A stretch of DNA of 64,000 nt. It comes from Athripsodes cinereus. Taxonomy: Eukaryota; Arthropoda; Insecta; Trichoptera; Leptoceridae. Where the stretch lies: NCBI GenBank assembly GCA_947579605.1, contig OX388321.1, positions 24,481,614 through 24,545,613 of the forward strand, in the 5' to 3' direction. Below are positions 11,785-23,624 of the stretch, in pieces. Position 1 is the first letter of the stretch; each line of letters opens with the position of its first letter. Below the pieces are notes generated by a model. It ran no database searches and was not told the origin of the DNA. It saw only the letters and a list, made by a program, of their open reading frames with translations. A program made the position numbers and the translations under genes.

Positions 11785-12235
11785 CAATAAATCGGCGTGC
11801 ATTTATAAGAAATTGAACAAATGTGAAAGAAACAATAGAAGTAAGACAAATCGGCGTGCATTTATAAGAAATTGAATGAAGTGAAGGAAACGATAGAAGA
11901 TAGACCAATCGGCGTGCATTAATAAAAATTGTTAAACGCTAGAGCTGCAAACGATTGAGAAGGCTCCGAGGTAGTCCAGCATAAACGACGTTGCAATAGT
12001 CCAATCTTGAGACAACAAATGCTGTCACCAGATTCCTAATGGCACTTTCGGGTAGAAATCTAGAGACGTGATTCAGCCGCCGTATATAGTAGAAGGGTGA
12101 ATTTATAAGAAACTGCATTTATAAGAAATTCAATGAATATGAAGGAAACAATGGAAGTAAGACAAATCGGCGTGCATTAATAAGAAATGAATGAATGTGA
12201 AGGAAGCGTTAGAAGTACATATGTAAGGATAGAAA
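11785..12235 (+). repeat. Degenerate tandem repeat of about 58-70 bases
   Basis: The core AATCGGCGTGCATTTATAAG followed by AAATTGAATGAA..GTGAAGGAAAC recurs at about 11790, 11848, 11906 and 12166, with unrelated sequence between the third and fourth copies. Confidence 0.5.
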
Positions 12236-12503
12236 GATCAATATGGCGTTTCGTTCTCTCTGATGCCTACCCAACTTGGGATATGCCGTGAGGGCATAGT
12301 ATAGTATTTATTCATCACAAAAACTATTCTTATAAATGGACGGTGTTTAGCAGACGGTCGAGAATCACATAGCTTGACCACGTGGATTAAATTTTCTGAA
12401 TTGAGGAACTAGAAATTTGACGTACGCGGTGTGATTGGATTGATAGAGAAAATAATTATAGAATTACGTAATGACTGCTCTTTCTATTTACGAAGGATTA
12501 ACT

Positions 12504-12668
12504 GTGTATTATCTGTTACCTAATTGATTTTTTAACAAAGCACTATCGATTTCGGCAAACCTTTGCCATTTTTCGGGCGAAGCAATAATACACCCGTAGA
12601 TAGCACAGGTTTGCCGAAATTCATAGTGATTTGTTAAAGAAATCAAGTAGCAATATCAATAACACATA
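12504..12668. mobile_element. Palindromic foldback element
   Basis: The left arm with TTTTTAACAAAGCACTATCG and TTTCGGCAAACCT is matched inverted by AGGTTTGCCGAAATTCATAG and TGATTTGTTAAAG on the right. Non-coding. Confidence 0.5.
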
Positions 12669-13386
12669 ATTTATACTATAAAAATTATGTTATGGCTCCT
12701 AACAAGCTTTATGAACAAGCCTGCTTAAATAGCAGGATCCTGCTAAAGTTGGTTATCATCCTGTTGGTATTGTGATGTGATCGATATAATTTATTGATAT
12801 TGAGTAGAAGGTACACAGAATAATAATATTACCGTATGTATGTACAATGTACAGTATGATAATATCATGTATTATGTTTTGTTCCGTGAGGATACAGCAC
12901 GCTGAAAATTATTGTTGTGACCAACTTTAGTGCATTAGTAACATCAGATCAGTTGTGTTGAATACATAGAGTGCTAATAATGAATGTAAAGACATCACAA
13001 TACATGCCTACAACAATAAACAAGTTAGTTTTTATAGTCCTGAAATATTCTTTTCTTTTATTCAGTTGGCGTTTTTCATAGGTTTGCGTTCACTACAATA
13101 AAAAATAATATAGAATTATTTTTGTTCTTTTTTTATTTCTTTCTTGTTTATTTTATAAACTTTTTTGTTATTTAATTCATTCCTGCTATTTGAATTTAAA
13201 ATTTTATAATGTAATTCGTGCATCTTTGTTAAACGAAAAACTGGTTTCCAATAATAAAACGATATTGCTTATACAATGTTGAATGTTTACAATACATACA
13301 AACAGTGTCAGTATACTGAAATAATAGATTGCAAATTTGAAAAGTTTTATAAATATTTATTTGCTTTGGATTTTAGATGTTTCATT

Positions 13387-16300
13387 ATGTTGATGTATTG
13401 TGTGGTTAGCGTTTTATCTGAAGAAAAGTCATCCATCAATCATAATTACCATGTTGAAATTCGCGGATCGAATATAACCAAAATTACTAATGAAATGCTT
13501 TCACTTCATAAAGATACTTTGCAGGACTTGTAAGTGTTTTTTTTTTTCAAATAAATGTCTTAAAATTAATTTTGTGCTATCAACTGATAATTTTGTACTG
13601 TGATCACTTGTTCACTGGTGGAGTTCCACAAGGGTTTATTATGTGTCCTTTTTATTTTGACTTAAAAATTACAACGATTTTAAAAAATATAATTATATTT
13701 TTATTGTGAATTGAATTTTTGTTGTTAGTAAACATTAAATGTAATATGATATTTTCAGATCTTTGATAGATTTACCCGATCTAGAAGAAATTGAAGAGAA
13801 TTGTTTACGAAATCTAACATTGCTTAGATCGTTGTAAGTATTTGCCTACTATTCGAATTATAAACACTATTAAATTATATCTATCCATAAATCATAGAAT
13901 TATTGATACTTGGAAATAACAATATACCTACTTACATTCATAATGACACTTATTATGTATAATACAGATCGCTAAGTGGTCAGAAAACATAAATGCGCTA
14001 CATATAATCATTATTGAGAGTACATGATAATTGTTTCAGTCAATAGCCATCATACATTTTAGTACCAAATATTTATTCAGAGTACTTGTTATCAAGATCG
14101 AAGCTTGAAAAGAAAAATGTAAAAGACATTGAATATTTAGAGGTTGAAAGTATTATAAATGTTAAGTGAAAAGCATGACAAAATCTCACGCCGGATATCA
14201 TGCGAGATTCATGTCTTGCAGCTAAACTTGACATTAGTTTTTCTGCGGTCAAGGCAATTTAATAAACACGATATTATCAAAAACTATTTGAATTTTCTTT
14301 TTATGTTACGACATGCAACCAAAAGCAAAATGTATAAAAAAATACTTAAAACTCTTATTTACAAATCAAGTACCTACTTTGCTCAAGCTCTGGTTTCGGA
14401 GAGTATCCATTACAGAGGCATGCAAATGTTTATGTTTACACTTTTTTCCTATGCCGTGGAGTCCCCGGTAAGGAAAAGGAATTCCCCTTTTTTACATAAT
14501 TTTACGTGTATGCTGTAAAAGCCAGGTAGTCGTAAAACCTCACGTATAAGACAATTAACAATTTCAATTCAGATGAGGTATATGTCACCTATTCTGACTG
14601 TCTTTAATTTTATTACTACAGAGCTGGTTCCCCCACTTTTGAAAATGCCGTGATGGTATGTAGGTATGTATTTTTTCAAGTTCCTATTTTTATACATACA
14701 TAATACTATCACGCCGCTTCCCTGACGGGGTAGGCAGAAAGGATCGAGCGCCACTTCCTTCTATCCTTGCGCATACATATTTCGCTTCCGTCACTGTCAT
14801 ACAATTCCTCATGCATGCTCTCCTATTCAATGTGCTCAACACGTGACCGTCCTGTAGGATTTGATTTAAATTATCTTGCCATTTGATCCTCGGACGTCCA
14901 CGTCTCCGAGCACCAATCCTCTCAGCCAAATATATCTTCTTGGTCAATCTTTCCTCATTCATTCTATCTTTATATTACAATTTTGGTCGACAGCTCTCCC
15001 GTCATGGATCAATTAAAATGGCAAGGTATTTTCAGGTACATTTGGAATGCTCCAAAACTGACCCGTTTACCGAAGACTTTGTTGGATCCGGAACCACTCA
15101 AAATGAGATCCATGTGAGTTTATCGACATTATAGATAATATTATATTTGCATTCCTTCGATAGTTAAGCATTTTCAAAGAAATTGTCGGTTAACACCAAA
15201 CTGATCTTATCATAATACTTTAATGTTATTAGGTACAATTGGCTTAGTAACTTTTAAGTAATCCTCAATGGTTGATTAATTTATTATCATCTGATGATTG
15301 CTGTTTTTAGACGAATCGTGTATAGCGGTCTTGTGGAACCGCCGAAAATGGATGCTCTTACCTTAGGAGGACGCGTGTTACATATTGTGTAAGAATTTTT
15401 CAACGTAAGCCTACAACCGTTTGTGTTTTATTGTTTTCTTAATTATTCTTCCAATATATTATTTTTCTAAATAAATTACAAACACTATTTTCTGCTACAA
15501 TTATTAAATAATGAGAAAATCTATAATGCTTTTTGATAGTATTTTATAAATCAGTTATGATTTCAGAGATCTTGAAGGAAATAAAATACAAATTTTGCTG
15601 TCAAGAGGAATTCGCGTTAGGACAGATCAACTGTAAGTTAGTTGAAAATAATAACAAGATTTCAATACGTAAATTACTAATTTGAGATACTTAATTCATA
15701 TGTTACTTTTTCAGTATTTTAGATGACAATGATATAAGAGAAATTCAAGATTATGCGTTTGAAGGATCAGAACTCGCAGAATTGTAAGTTGTAATAAAAT
15801 AACTTGTTGCAAACTTTTTAAAGTGTTAATTTTGTATGAAACTCACTCAATCTTTCAGAAGTTTGAAAAGGAATAAAAACCTAGTGAAACTGAACGATCT
15901 AAGCTTCGCCGGCATTCTAGGAATCCGTGAATTGTAAGTACTTGCATCTGGAGTAGCACTACCTAAGAAATACTGTCATAAAATGTTTAAGTGTCAATTA
16001 TTTATTTGGGGATTAGTAAATTGCAAGATATTTAAAAGTGATAAGATGTTGTAAATAAATTTCAGAGACGTCAGTAGTACATCAATACTCAGATTACCGA
16101 CTCTTGGACTTGATTCTTTGGAAGTATTAATGGTACAAGACAATATTCATATGAAAACCATACCTTCAATTTATGATTTCAAGGTAAGACTTTGCAAGCT
16201 GTCGAATGTGTCCTCAAATCTTACAACTTTCGTGATATGGTTCATCTTTTTTTCAGAATTTACGACAAGCATGGTTGACACATCACTTTCATTGCTGTGC

Positions 16301-19300
16301 GTTTCAGTATCCTGAACTTCATGATCCAAAAAGACATGCAAAATTTTTGGAATATCAAGAAAAACTTAAAGAGGTAAGACCTTATTGCTCAACACGTAAA
16401 TAAATAAAAAAACGACACCATAGAAATAAAATCCTTCTTTTATTTTGTTGTTTGGTAAAATGTTTTTTTTTTTGTAATAAAACCACTTTAGTACTGTTCA
16501 AGGGATAGTCAAAACATTGTCAAAACAAAAAGATCTATCGGAGAAGAATATAAACAGCTAAATGGGACATTGGCTGGACTGATTTTGCCGTGGAGGTGAG
16601 TTCCAAAACATGTATACGAATATTATTAAATATTTAGTGTCATTAGTAAAACTGTGTACGTAACTGAAAAAGGATATTATGTCATGCAATTTTTATTAAA
16701 ATTAATAAACAAGGTCAAAACACTTGGATTAATAAATTTGTTTTCGTATTGTGTAAGAAAGCAGTGAAACAATCATAAAGGAAGATGAAGGTGATCAGTA
16801 TTACAACGATAATCAAAAATGGGCTGACGATGATAACGGATTCTTTCATCAAGTAGAAGCACCAGCCCCGGCGAATTTTCAAATAGCATTATGTGGAAAT
16901 TTGTCAGAAGGGTGAGCGAAACCTATTTCATATTCTACTACTGCTAAGACCGATGATAAATATAAAGAGTTCGTACATTTTCTTTACTTAATGTTATTTG
17001 TAACATAATTGTTTTTCTTCTAGATTACCTCCGGTTCAGTGTTGGCCTCGTGCAGATGCATTGAACCCATGTTCAGGAGTTCTGGGCTCTACTGCAGCAC
17101 ATGTAATTGGTTGGCTAGTCGGCGTTATTGGTTCTACTGCAAATCTTTTAGTAATCATTGTTCTGGCTGGTCGAATATCTTCTTGTCCAGCTAGATTGAT
17201 TCACTTACAATTGGCTTTAGCTGATTTCTGTACCGCTGGATATTTGTTACTTCTGGCTTCCGTCGATTCTTATACTTCTGGATTGTATTTTAATTTTGCA
17301 TACGATTGGCAATATGGTAATTTAATATAATTTATTATCTTTCCTCCTTTAATATACAATAAAATAATTATCATAATATAAAATTGTGTTATTTTTACAG
17401 GAGCAGGTTGTCAGGTGGCTGGATTTTTGGGTGTGGCAGGCGCTCAAGGATCTTTGCTAGCTCTAGCAGCTTTGACTTTAGAGCGTTGGCTAGCTATCAC
17501 TCAGGCTCTTCATCCAAACAGACGACTCTCTCCTCGAGCCGCAAAAGGTCTTCTAGTAGCTGCAATTGTTTATTCCTTTTTTATTGCTGCAATGCCTTTC
17601 GCGGGCTTAAGTGACTACTCTTCCACGAGGTAATTAAAATAGTGTAAAATTAAATTTTTTTCCATGCATTGGCAATTTAATCAATAAATCTATTTATCGA
17701 TATTTTCAGTGTGTGTCTACCAATGCGTCAACGCAATTTGGGTGACAGTGTTTATTTGTGGGTTCTACTTTGTGGTGGGATCCTGTCAGTATTTGCTGTA
17801 GCTGCCTGCTACATTCACATCTATGTGACACTGGCGAGAGATTCCAGGCAATGTACTTCCAAAAGCGTAGAAGCAAGCGTTGCCCACAAAATGTCTGTGC
17901 TGGTATGATGATCTCGTTAAAATCAAAATTATACAACTAGAGAGATATATCCGACGAGGTCCTGAAGTAGAATTTTAATCTTACTAAAGTCAAAGTAGTA
18001 TTTTTATAAATGACCTGCAGTCTTTACCTACTGACGGTAGGTAAACAAAATTGTTAAGCTGCTCTCCTTCGTACGAAATGTATATTATGAGTTTTTAAAG
18101 TTTAACATTTAACACCAACGGTTCTTGGCGGAAATTCATCACGATAAAACTGTAATTACTAAATACTTACCTTGTTTCATTTAAATTTATTATTATGGGT
18201 TTTTGACATTTCTAAAGTACCTAGCACTCAGTTTGTTTCACTTTGGATGATCATCCAGAGTGTCAATATCAAAGCTGTTCATTGAAAGTGTACACGTCCA
18301 TTCACACTTATTCATCCTATGTTTTCACTACCATGTCAATACTCACAGGTTATGTTGTACGTAGTTTGACTATTTTCGTTATTAAAAATTAAAACAATTA
18401 AATAAAATTCTTGAAAATACACAACAGCATGTTAATTCTGTTTATGATTCTGACATTGAATACTAATTCATAGAGAAAAAGACAAATAATAGGAAAGTAT
18501 ATGGTCGATTCAGTAGGAACTTTCATCAAAATTATGTCGGATGCTCACTATTGATGAAACGTCTATTAACACCTCTTCAATTTGGAGGATCATCCAGAGA
18601 GATCGCAACTCTAAATACCCCTTAAGACACCAGTTAAGATTCTACTTCGTATGACTAAGTTGATGGTATCCTTCTGTAATACCTACAGACAGTGTTGATT
18701 TATTTAATTTATTTTGTTATGAATGGTTTTCAGATAGTAACTCACATGGCATGTGTGGTTCCCATTGGAGCCGTAGCTGCGGGTGCATTATTCGGATGGC
18801 CCCTTGTTGATGTGAAGGGAGCTAAATTCTTATTAGTTCTAGTTTATCCGTTAAATGCATTAGCTGATCCATTCCTATATGCCATACTCACACATCATTT
18901 TAGGAGAGATTTCTGTTTATTACTTGCAAGGTAAATCGAATATTTATAATTAAATTTGATACTATTTTAATAAAGGCAAAAAAATAGGTATCCACTCTCC
19001 TCTGTAAGTTTTCGAATTTACTTTAAACAGCAGCAGAGGTGTTCGAAACAAAGGATATTCTTATTTTTATTCCTGGTCTCGAGATTCCGAATTCAATTCT
19101 CGAGGCCAGGACAAAATGAAGAATGATATAAAAAATTTAAATTGTTCTGGGTCTGGGTGTTAATGTGTTTAGTATGTTTTCTTCTGGGATCGCATTGGCC
19201 TTCAGCTGTAATGATCCTTGTAAGAATCGTCTTATTGTCAGTAATAATAATGTACATCAAAAACAACCCACCATCTCATTAATAGTAGATAGTTCTCACT

Positions 19301-20297
19301 TAGATACATGTATACATACATGTATATATGGTTGTGAATGCTTACATTTTTTTTTTATTTTATTTTTTTTATTGCGCATAAATACAAAATATCAACATAC
19401 ATTTTTTCTTAACATGGCTACAATTACTAAAGTTGCAGCAGCCTCACTAGGTTAACCTGTATCGAGGCGTGCTGCGATTTATATAGGTATTCTTGTTTTA
19501 TATTTACCTTAATTGATCTAAACTCGCTTAATTGATCTAAACTCGCTTAATTGATCTAAACTCGCTTAATTGATCTATTCTGTTTACCTTAATTGATCTA
19601 AACTCGCTTTATAGTAAAACATACTTATCAAACATTGTAGTAGGTTTACTGGAAGACATTGCCTCAAGGCAATATGTACGCCTTTTGTAAAATTTATTTT
19701 TGACAATAAAGTGTTTATTATTATTATATTACGTGTGCATCGTCGTGTTAGTAGCCTTAATACGTGATTCATATTTTATCCTAGTCTGGGGTCTGGGATT
19801 ATAGCTCTATCTGAGTGAATTGAGCATTATACTAAAATATAGGCTATTTACACTGAGAAAAATACTCACAACGAATCATTGTTACGTACTATTATATTAG
19901 GACCAGAGATAGTACAAACGATTCGTTAGTTCGTTGTTAAATTTACCAACAATTTGTTTGCGAAAAGTTAATATTATAGATTCGTACTAATGAATGGTCT
20001 GTACTATCTCTGGTCCTAATCTGATAGTACGTACCAATGATTCGTTGTGAAATTTCGTTAGTATTTTTCTCAGTGTACTATCATTGCCAAATTTCTTTAT
20101 GTAGGTTTGGAATATGTACTCGACAGGCACAGCAATACAAGATTCCTGGAGCACATAGAGCTCACTTACTAAACACGAAGAATCATTTAGGAGAAGATTT
20201 GGAGATGAGAAGAGAAACAGAAGGGATAGTTAGTGGAGGACCACTTAGGAGTACGACGAGATCAATTGCCACCGCTTATGAAGACATTCCTGTGTGA
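13387..20297 (+). CDS. LGR1: LGR1-type glycoprotein-hormone (thyrostimulin-like) receptor, leucine-rich-repeat GPCR
   Basis: Sixteen exons read in phase: 13387-13529, 13759-13833, 15036-15113, 15311-15388, 15567-15632, 15715-15783, 15859-15933, 16066-16183, 16257-16373, 16492-16595, 16765-16911, 17024-17316, 17401-17629, 17710-17902, 18734-18930, 20105-20297 (about 724 aa). The first seven are short and phase 2, one leucine-rich repeat each, as in vertebrate FSH/LH/TSH receptor genes. The hinge carries HCCAF (about residue 245) and CWPRADALNPC, the cysteine pattern before TM1 in that family. The seven-helix part shows ERW at the end of TM3, the AGC and VCLP cysteines, KMSVL at TM6 and DPFLYA in TM7, then a short tail. 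Expected role: plasma-membrane receptor for GPA2/GPB5, coupling to G proteins. The start is uncertain: ATG 13387 gives a short hydrophobic leader, ATG 13276 is in frame upstream, and the usual N-terminal cysteine cap is not seen, so an upstream exon may be missing. H replaces the usual D in TM6. Confidence 0.9.
14690..14962 (-). mobile_element. Non-LTR retrotransposon tail in LGR1 intron 2
   Basis: Open - strand frame with RLTKKIYLAERIGARRRGRP, RIKWQDNLNQILQDG and RNCM, the usual C-terminal end of insect non-LTR reverse transcriptases. Not a host exon: it opposes the receptor gene. Confidence 0.55.
19070..19180 (+). mobile_element. tRNA-derived SINE (family 2), head part, split copy
   Basis: Has AATTCTCGAGGCCAGGACAA, then the family tail ATGAAGAATGA and TTCTGGGTCTGGGTGTTAAT. 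The rest of the tail appears again at 19728-19800, so about 550 bases lie between the two parts. Confidence 0.45.
19499..19610. repeat. Tandem repeat, 19-base unit
   Basis: The unit AATTGATCTAAACTCGCTT is repeated about four times, then an interrupted fifth copy. Lies in the last LGR1 intron. Confidence 0.7.
19851..20075. mobile_element. Palindromic CACTGAG MITE, copy B, next to the last LGR1 acceptor
   Basis: Begins CACTGAGAAAAATACTCACA and ends GTATTTTTCTCAGTG, flanked by TA on both sides. The right edge is 29 bases from exon 16 (20105), so its arm is close to the polypyrimidine tract. Confidence 0.75.
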
Positions 20298-20526
20298 AAT
20301 AATATTGTACTATCTTCATTGTGATTTCAGCTTCTTTTTAGAAATATAATTTTAATATTAAAGCCTTGATTATTATATTTAGTACCTACTATTTATTTTA
20401 CGTGACACATTTTATTTTTTTGTTATTCATTTTAATATTATTGTTTTAGATAGGTTTCAATTTATTAATAGTTTTACTGTACATAAGTAGATAGTCAATA
20501 TAACCATTGTTTTGTTTCTTAGTATA

Positions 20527-20532
20527 AATAAA
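20527..20532 (+). terminator. Likely polyadenylation signal of the LGR1-type receptor
   Basis: AATAAA lies about 230 bases after the TGA stop at 20295-20297, inside an AT-rich 3' region and before the next gene on the same strand. Assigned by position only. Confidence 0.4.
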
Positions 20533-21051
20533 TATACGATATGACTGTAAGAGAAAATTTGAAAATTTCAATCACATTTTGTAGAAAGAAAAACAGATCT
20601 TACGTCAATTAATATAATATTATATGGTATAGTCGTACTTATGCGGTAGGTACGGAGGTCTTTAGCTCTAGATTTTAGATAATTTTTGATTTCTTAGAAT
20701 AAAAAGAAAACAAGATTTTTGACGTTTAAATTGAACGTAAATATTTCCACCTCTCATTTTGTGACATTTCACGTTCACGGAAACTGTATCACATTTAATT
20801 CATAATTGTTGATCATTTTGATATTGAAAATAATACCATTGCTTGACTAATTTACGGGTACTACCATAAATCATTTACCTACTTATAGGTAATTCTGTCT
20901 AAGTCTCGAAATAAATATTTATTTATGACTGATAATAAAATATAGCGGTAATTCTTTCACTCGATGTTTATATTATTTTTTTCATCTATTGGTGAAAAAA
21001 GTTAAATTTAAGTAAATAAAATAGGAGAAAGGTAAGTATAGGCAAATTAAA

Positions 21052-23594
21052 ATGAACAGTGGTGAAGGGGACGAAAAAAAGCCAGGAGATGAAACAGTAG
21101 TAGATGGGGATAATCCTGGAGAAGAGGGAGATGCAGGGGGAGAAGATTTAATTGAAGATGTAGAGGAAGAGTTGGTAGAAGTTATTGATGATGGGGAAGA
21201 GAATGAATTGATCATACCTCGTTTGAGTTTAACTAAACGACAAGTAAGTATAGCAATATTCCTGAAGGTATATCAGTGGTCCCCGAACCCTAGGCCACGG
21301 ACCGGACTGTGGAACTAAATATTTCATTGTTACGTTGTATAATCTTTATGTTGTGCCTGTTGGTGAATGATTGAATGTATATTTCAGACAAAAATATCAG
21401 ATACATAAGTATGGGGAAGTGTTTGGTAAAATAGCATTGAAACGAGCTGCTGCCTTCCTCCTTAGCCCTCCTATAAGTCAAATCCAACATACACGGGATA
21501 AAATGACACCTCCGAAATCACTGAGGAACCTCTCGGCCTCTCGCTTCGTCAATGGGTCTGAGCTGTGCTTAAACGCATTAAGACTAAATTTTAAACGATG
21601 AACACATGATGATGTTGAGTAGGTACATTGAACAGGAGAGCATGATGATGTTTGAGCATTAATTTATTGAATAGCTTTTTCTGATAGCTTGTTTCACTGT
21701 GAAATATACCATAAAATATTATTTTTAGCTAAGTAACTTTTCCATCTACAGCACTAATTTTCTGAAAATTGATTATTGAAGAGAGACTCACCTACACCCG
21801 GATATCTCAGCAGTCGTAGACTCTTATTACTCCGCACATTCAAATCAAAGTTGTCCTCACGAGCGGGCCACTGGGCAGGTGTGAATGGCCGACCGGCCAA
21901 AACCGTTTTAGTGGGAATTTTTTATACTACTTCTCTCTTCAATAGGGCCAATTCTGAATCTTAATGAACCAACTAAACCAACTAATAATAGTTGAAGTTG
22001 AATAGTCCCTTTTTGAATTTATTAAGAGAATAATATACAGACAAGATTAAGAGATTTTTAATAAAATAGGACGATAATAGTACAGATAGTAATAAAACAC
22101 GAATGACAGTAAAAAAAAAACAAGAAATATATATCTACAATTTGGTGAATAACGGAAGGTCAAGGTGAGGTGTCCAGAGACGTGCTTAAGGCAGGAAATT
22201 GATTAGTAATATATTTTTTATCATATGTGCGTATAAAATTTCAGAAGGAAGACATTTACGAAGCATTCAGATTATTGGACAATGTAGGCAATGGGCTGAT
22301 AGATGCCTCGAAATTTAGAATTGCTCTGTATGCTCTGGGTAATGATTAAAATTGTTTCGTAGGTATGCCAAAAACAATAATTGCTTATTGTGTTTTTCTT
22401 TTAACTCTACATATGCCTAACATTTTATTTTAGGTTATGAAGCCACTCCGGAAGAATTGAAAGCAATGATAGCAGAAGTTGGAGAGACTCCATATGGAAA
22501 GTTGTCTCTGGGAGACTTTGCGAAATTGATAATGAACAAATGCGTAGAGAAGGATTGTGAGAGTGATGTTGTCAAAAGTTTTCTTTGTTTCGATTTTGAG
22601 CAAATTGGTAAATATTAATAAAAGCTATCGTCAGATTTAAAATAAGAAATTAAGACTAGGTAGTCTAGGTACATTCGCGTCCAATCTGATGACAAGACTG
22701 ATACGTCTTTAGAAAACTGGAGTTTGATAATGTGGGTTTAATTTTAGATGAGATTTATCCTAAGAATATCAAGTGGGTGGCTGAGACAGTAGGTGACGAT
22801 TCAAACGATGAAGAAATTATGGAGATGTTCTTGGCTGCTGATGAAAACGATAGAGGATTTGTATGTTAATAAAATTAATACAAATTCTATCTGTAGACAA
22901 TTATTAAATCTTAAGTCGCGATGCTTTTTGGTAGGTAGGTACCTATAGCAAACATTGAAGGGTTTGCAGCCGCGTAATATATTTTGTAACTTTATCCAAC
23001 ATTTTACCCCGTATTCTAGGTATATCCCTAGAGACTCGTTTTCATCCATTATAAATCTGCACCTTGGTTGAAAAAGGGAAAATGTCCTGCCCCTTCAGTG
23101 CCTTTTAAAAACGAATCAAATGACTTTCCTATACATAAGTTTGTTTTCATATCTATTTTAGCACAGTTATACGCTAAAATAATGATCACTGTATTTTTTT
23201 TGTTTTCCTACATTTATTGCACATTTGCCTACAAAAATACCTAATTGGTGTCCAAGAAAATAGTAGAACCTTAACAAAGACATTATATTGAAGATGGATA
23301 AAACATAGAGTATAGAGTATTAGGTAAACATTAATCTATTTTTATACGCGCATATAATTAATTTTATTCTACTTCAAGAACCAACAAGTTCAATTAAATT
23401 TATCCCAAATCTATGTGTAAAAAAGAACCAATGTGCACATTTCGTGGACATAGGTATTTTTTGCAAAATAAAGGTAGGTTTTCACTTCAAGGAAATATTA
23501 ATTCACTGTCTTTTTTTTTTAGTTAAACGCTGAAGATTTTATTCGAATGATGAATCGCTGTGTTCAACTAAAAATTGAAAAGGAATATGAATGA
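21052..23594 (+). CDS. Centrin-like EF-hand protein with degenerate calcium loops
   Basis: Five exons in phase: 21052-21243, 22245-22338, 22434-22607, 22748-22860, 23523-23594 (214 aa). Residues 1-55 are an acidic Glu/Asp/Gly-rich extension. The rest has the two-lobe calmodulin/centrin layout: LTKRQKEDIYEAFRLLD, then ALGYEATPEELKAMI, then a second lobe with PKNIKWVAETVGDDSNDEEI and FIRMMNRC. The spacing and NIKWVAETVG resemble centrin (NLKRVA-ELG) more than calmodulin. All four loops lack key ligands: loop 1 DNVGNGLIDASK ends in K, loop 2 begins with G, loop 3 DFEQIDEIYPKN lacks most ligands, loop 4 DENDRGFLNAED has R at position 5 and D at 12. Family knowledge suggests a centriole, axoneme or nuclear-pore scaffold role; with these loops, calcium-independent binding is an inference. 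The AATAAA lies 14 bases after the stop. Confidence 0.82.
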
Positions 23595-23607
23595 AATGAC
23601 AAAATGC

Positions 23608-23613
23608 AATAAA
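23608..23613 (+). terminator. Polyadenylation signal of the centrin-like gene
   Basis: AATAAA begins 14 bases after the TGA stop, giving a very short 3' UTR. The sequence after it is T- and A-rich. Confidence 0.5.
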
Positions 23614-23624
23614 AAACTTTTTTT

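Noticed and set aside
14159..14518. 119-codon open frame inside LGR1 intron 2
   Set aside because: No splice phase fits the receptor, composition is AT-random and no motif is recognised.
17384..17614. Overlapping frames over LGR1 TM exons
   Set aside because: Out-of-frame shadows of the receptor exons.
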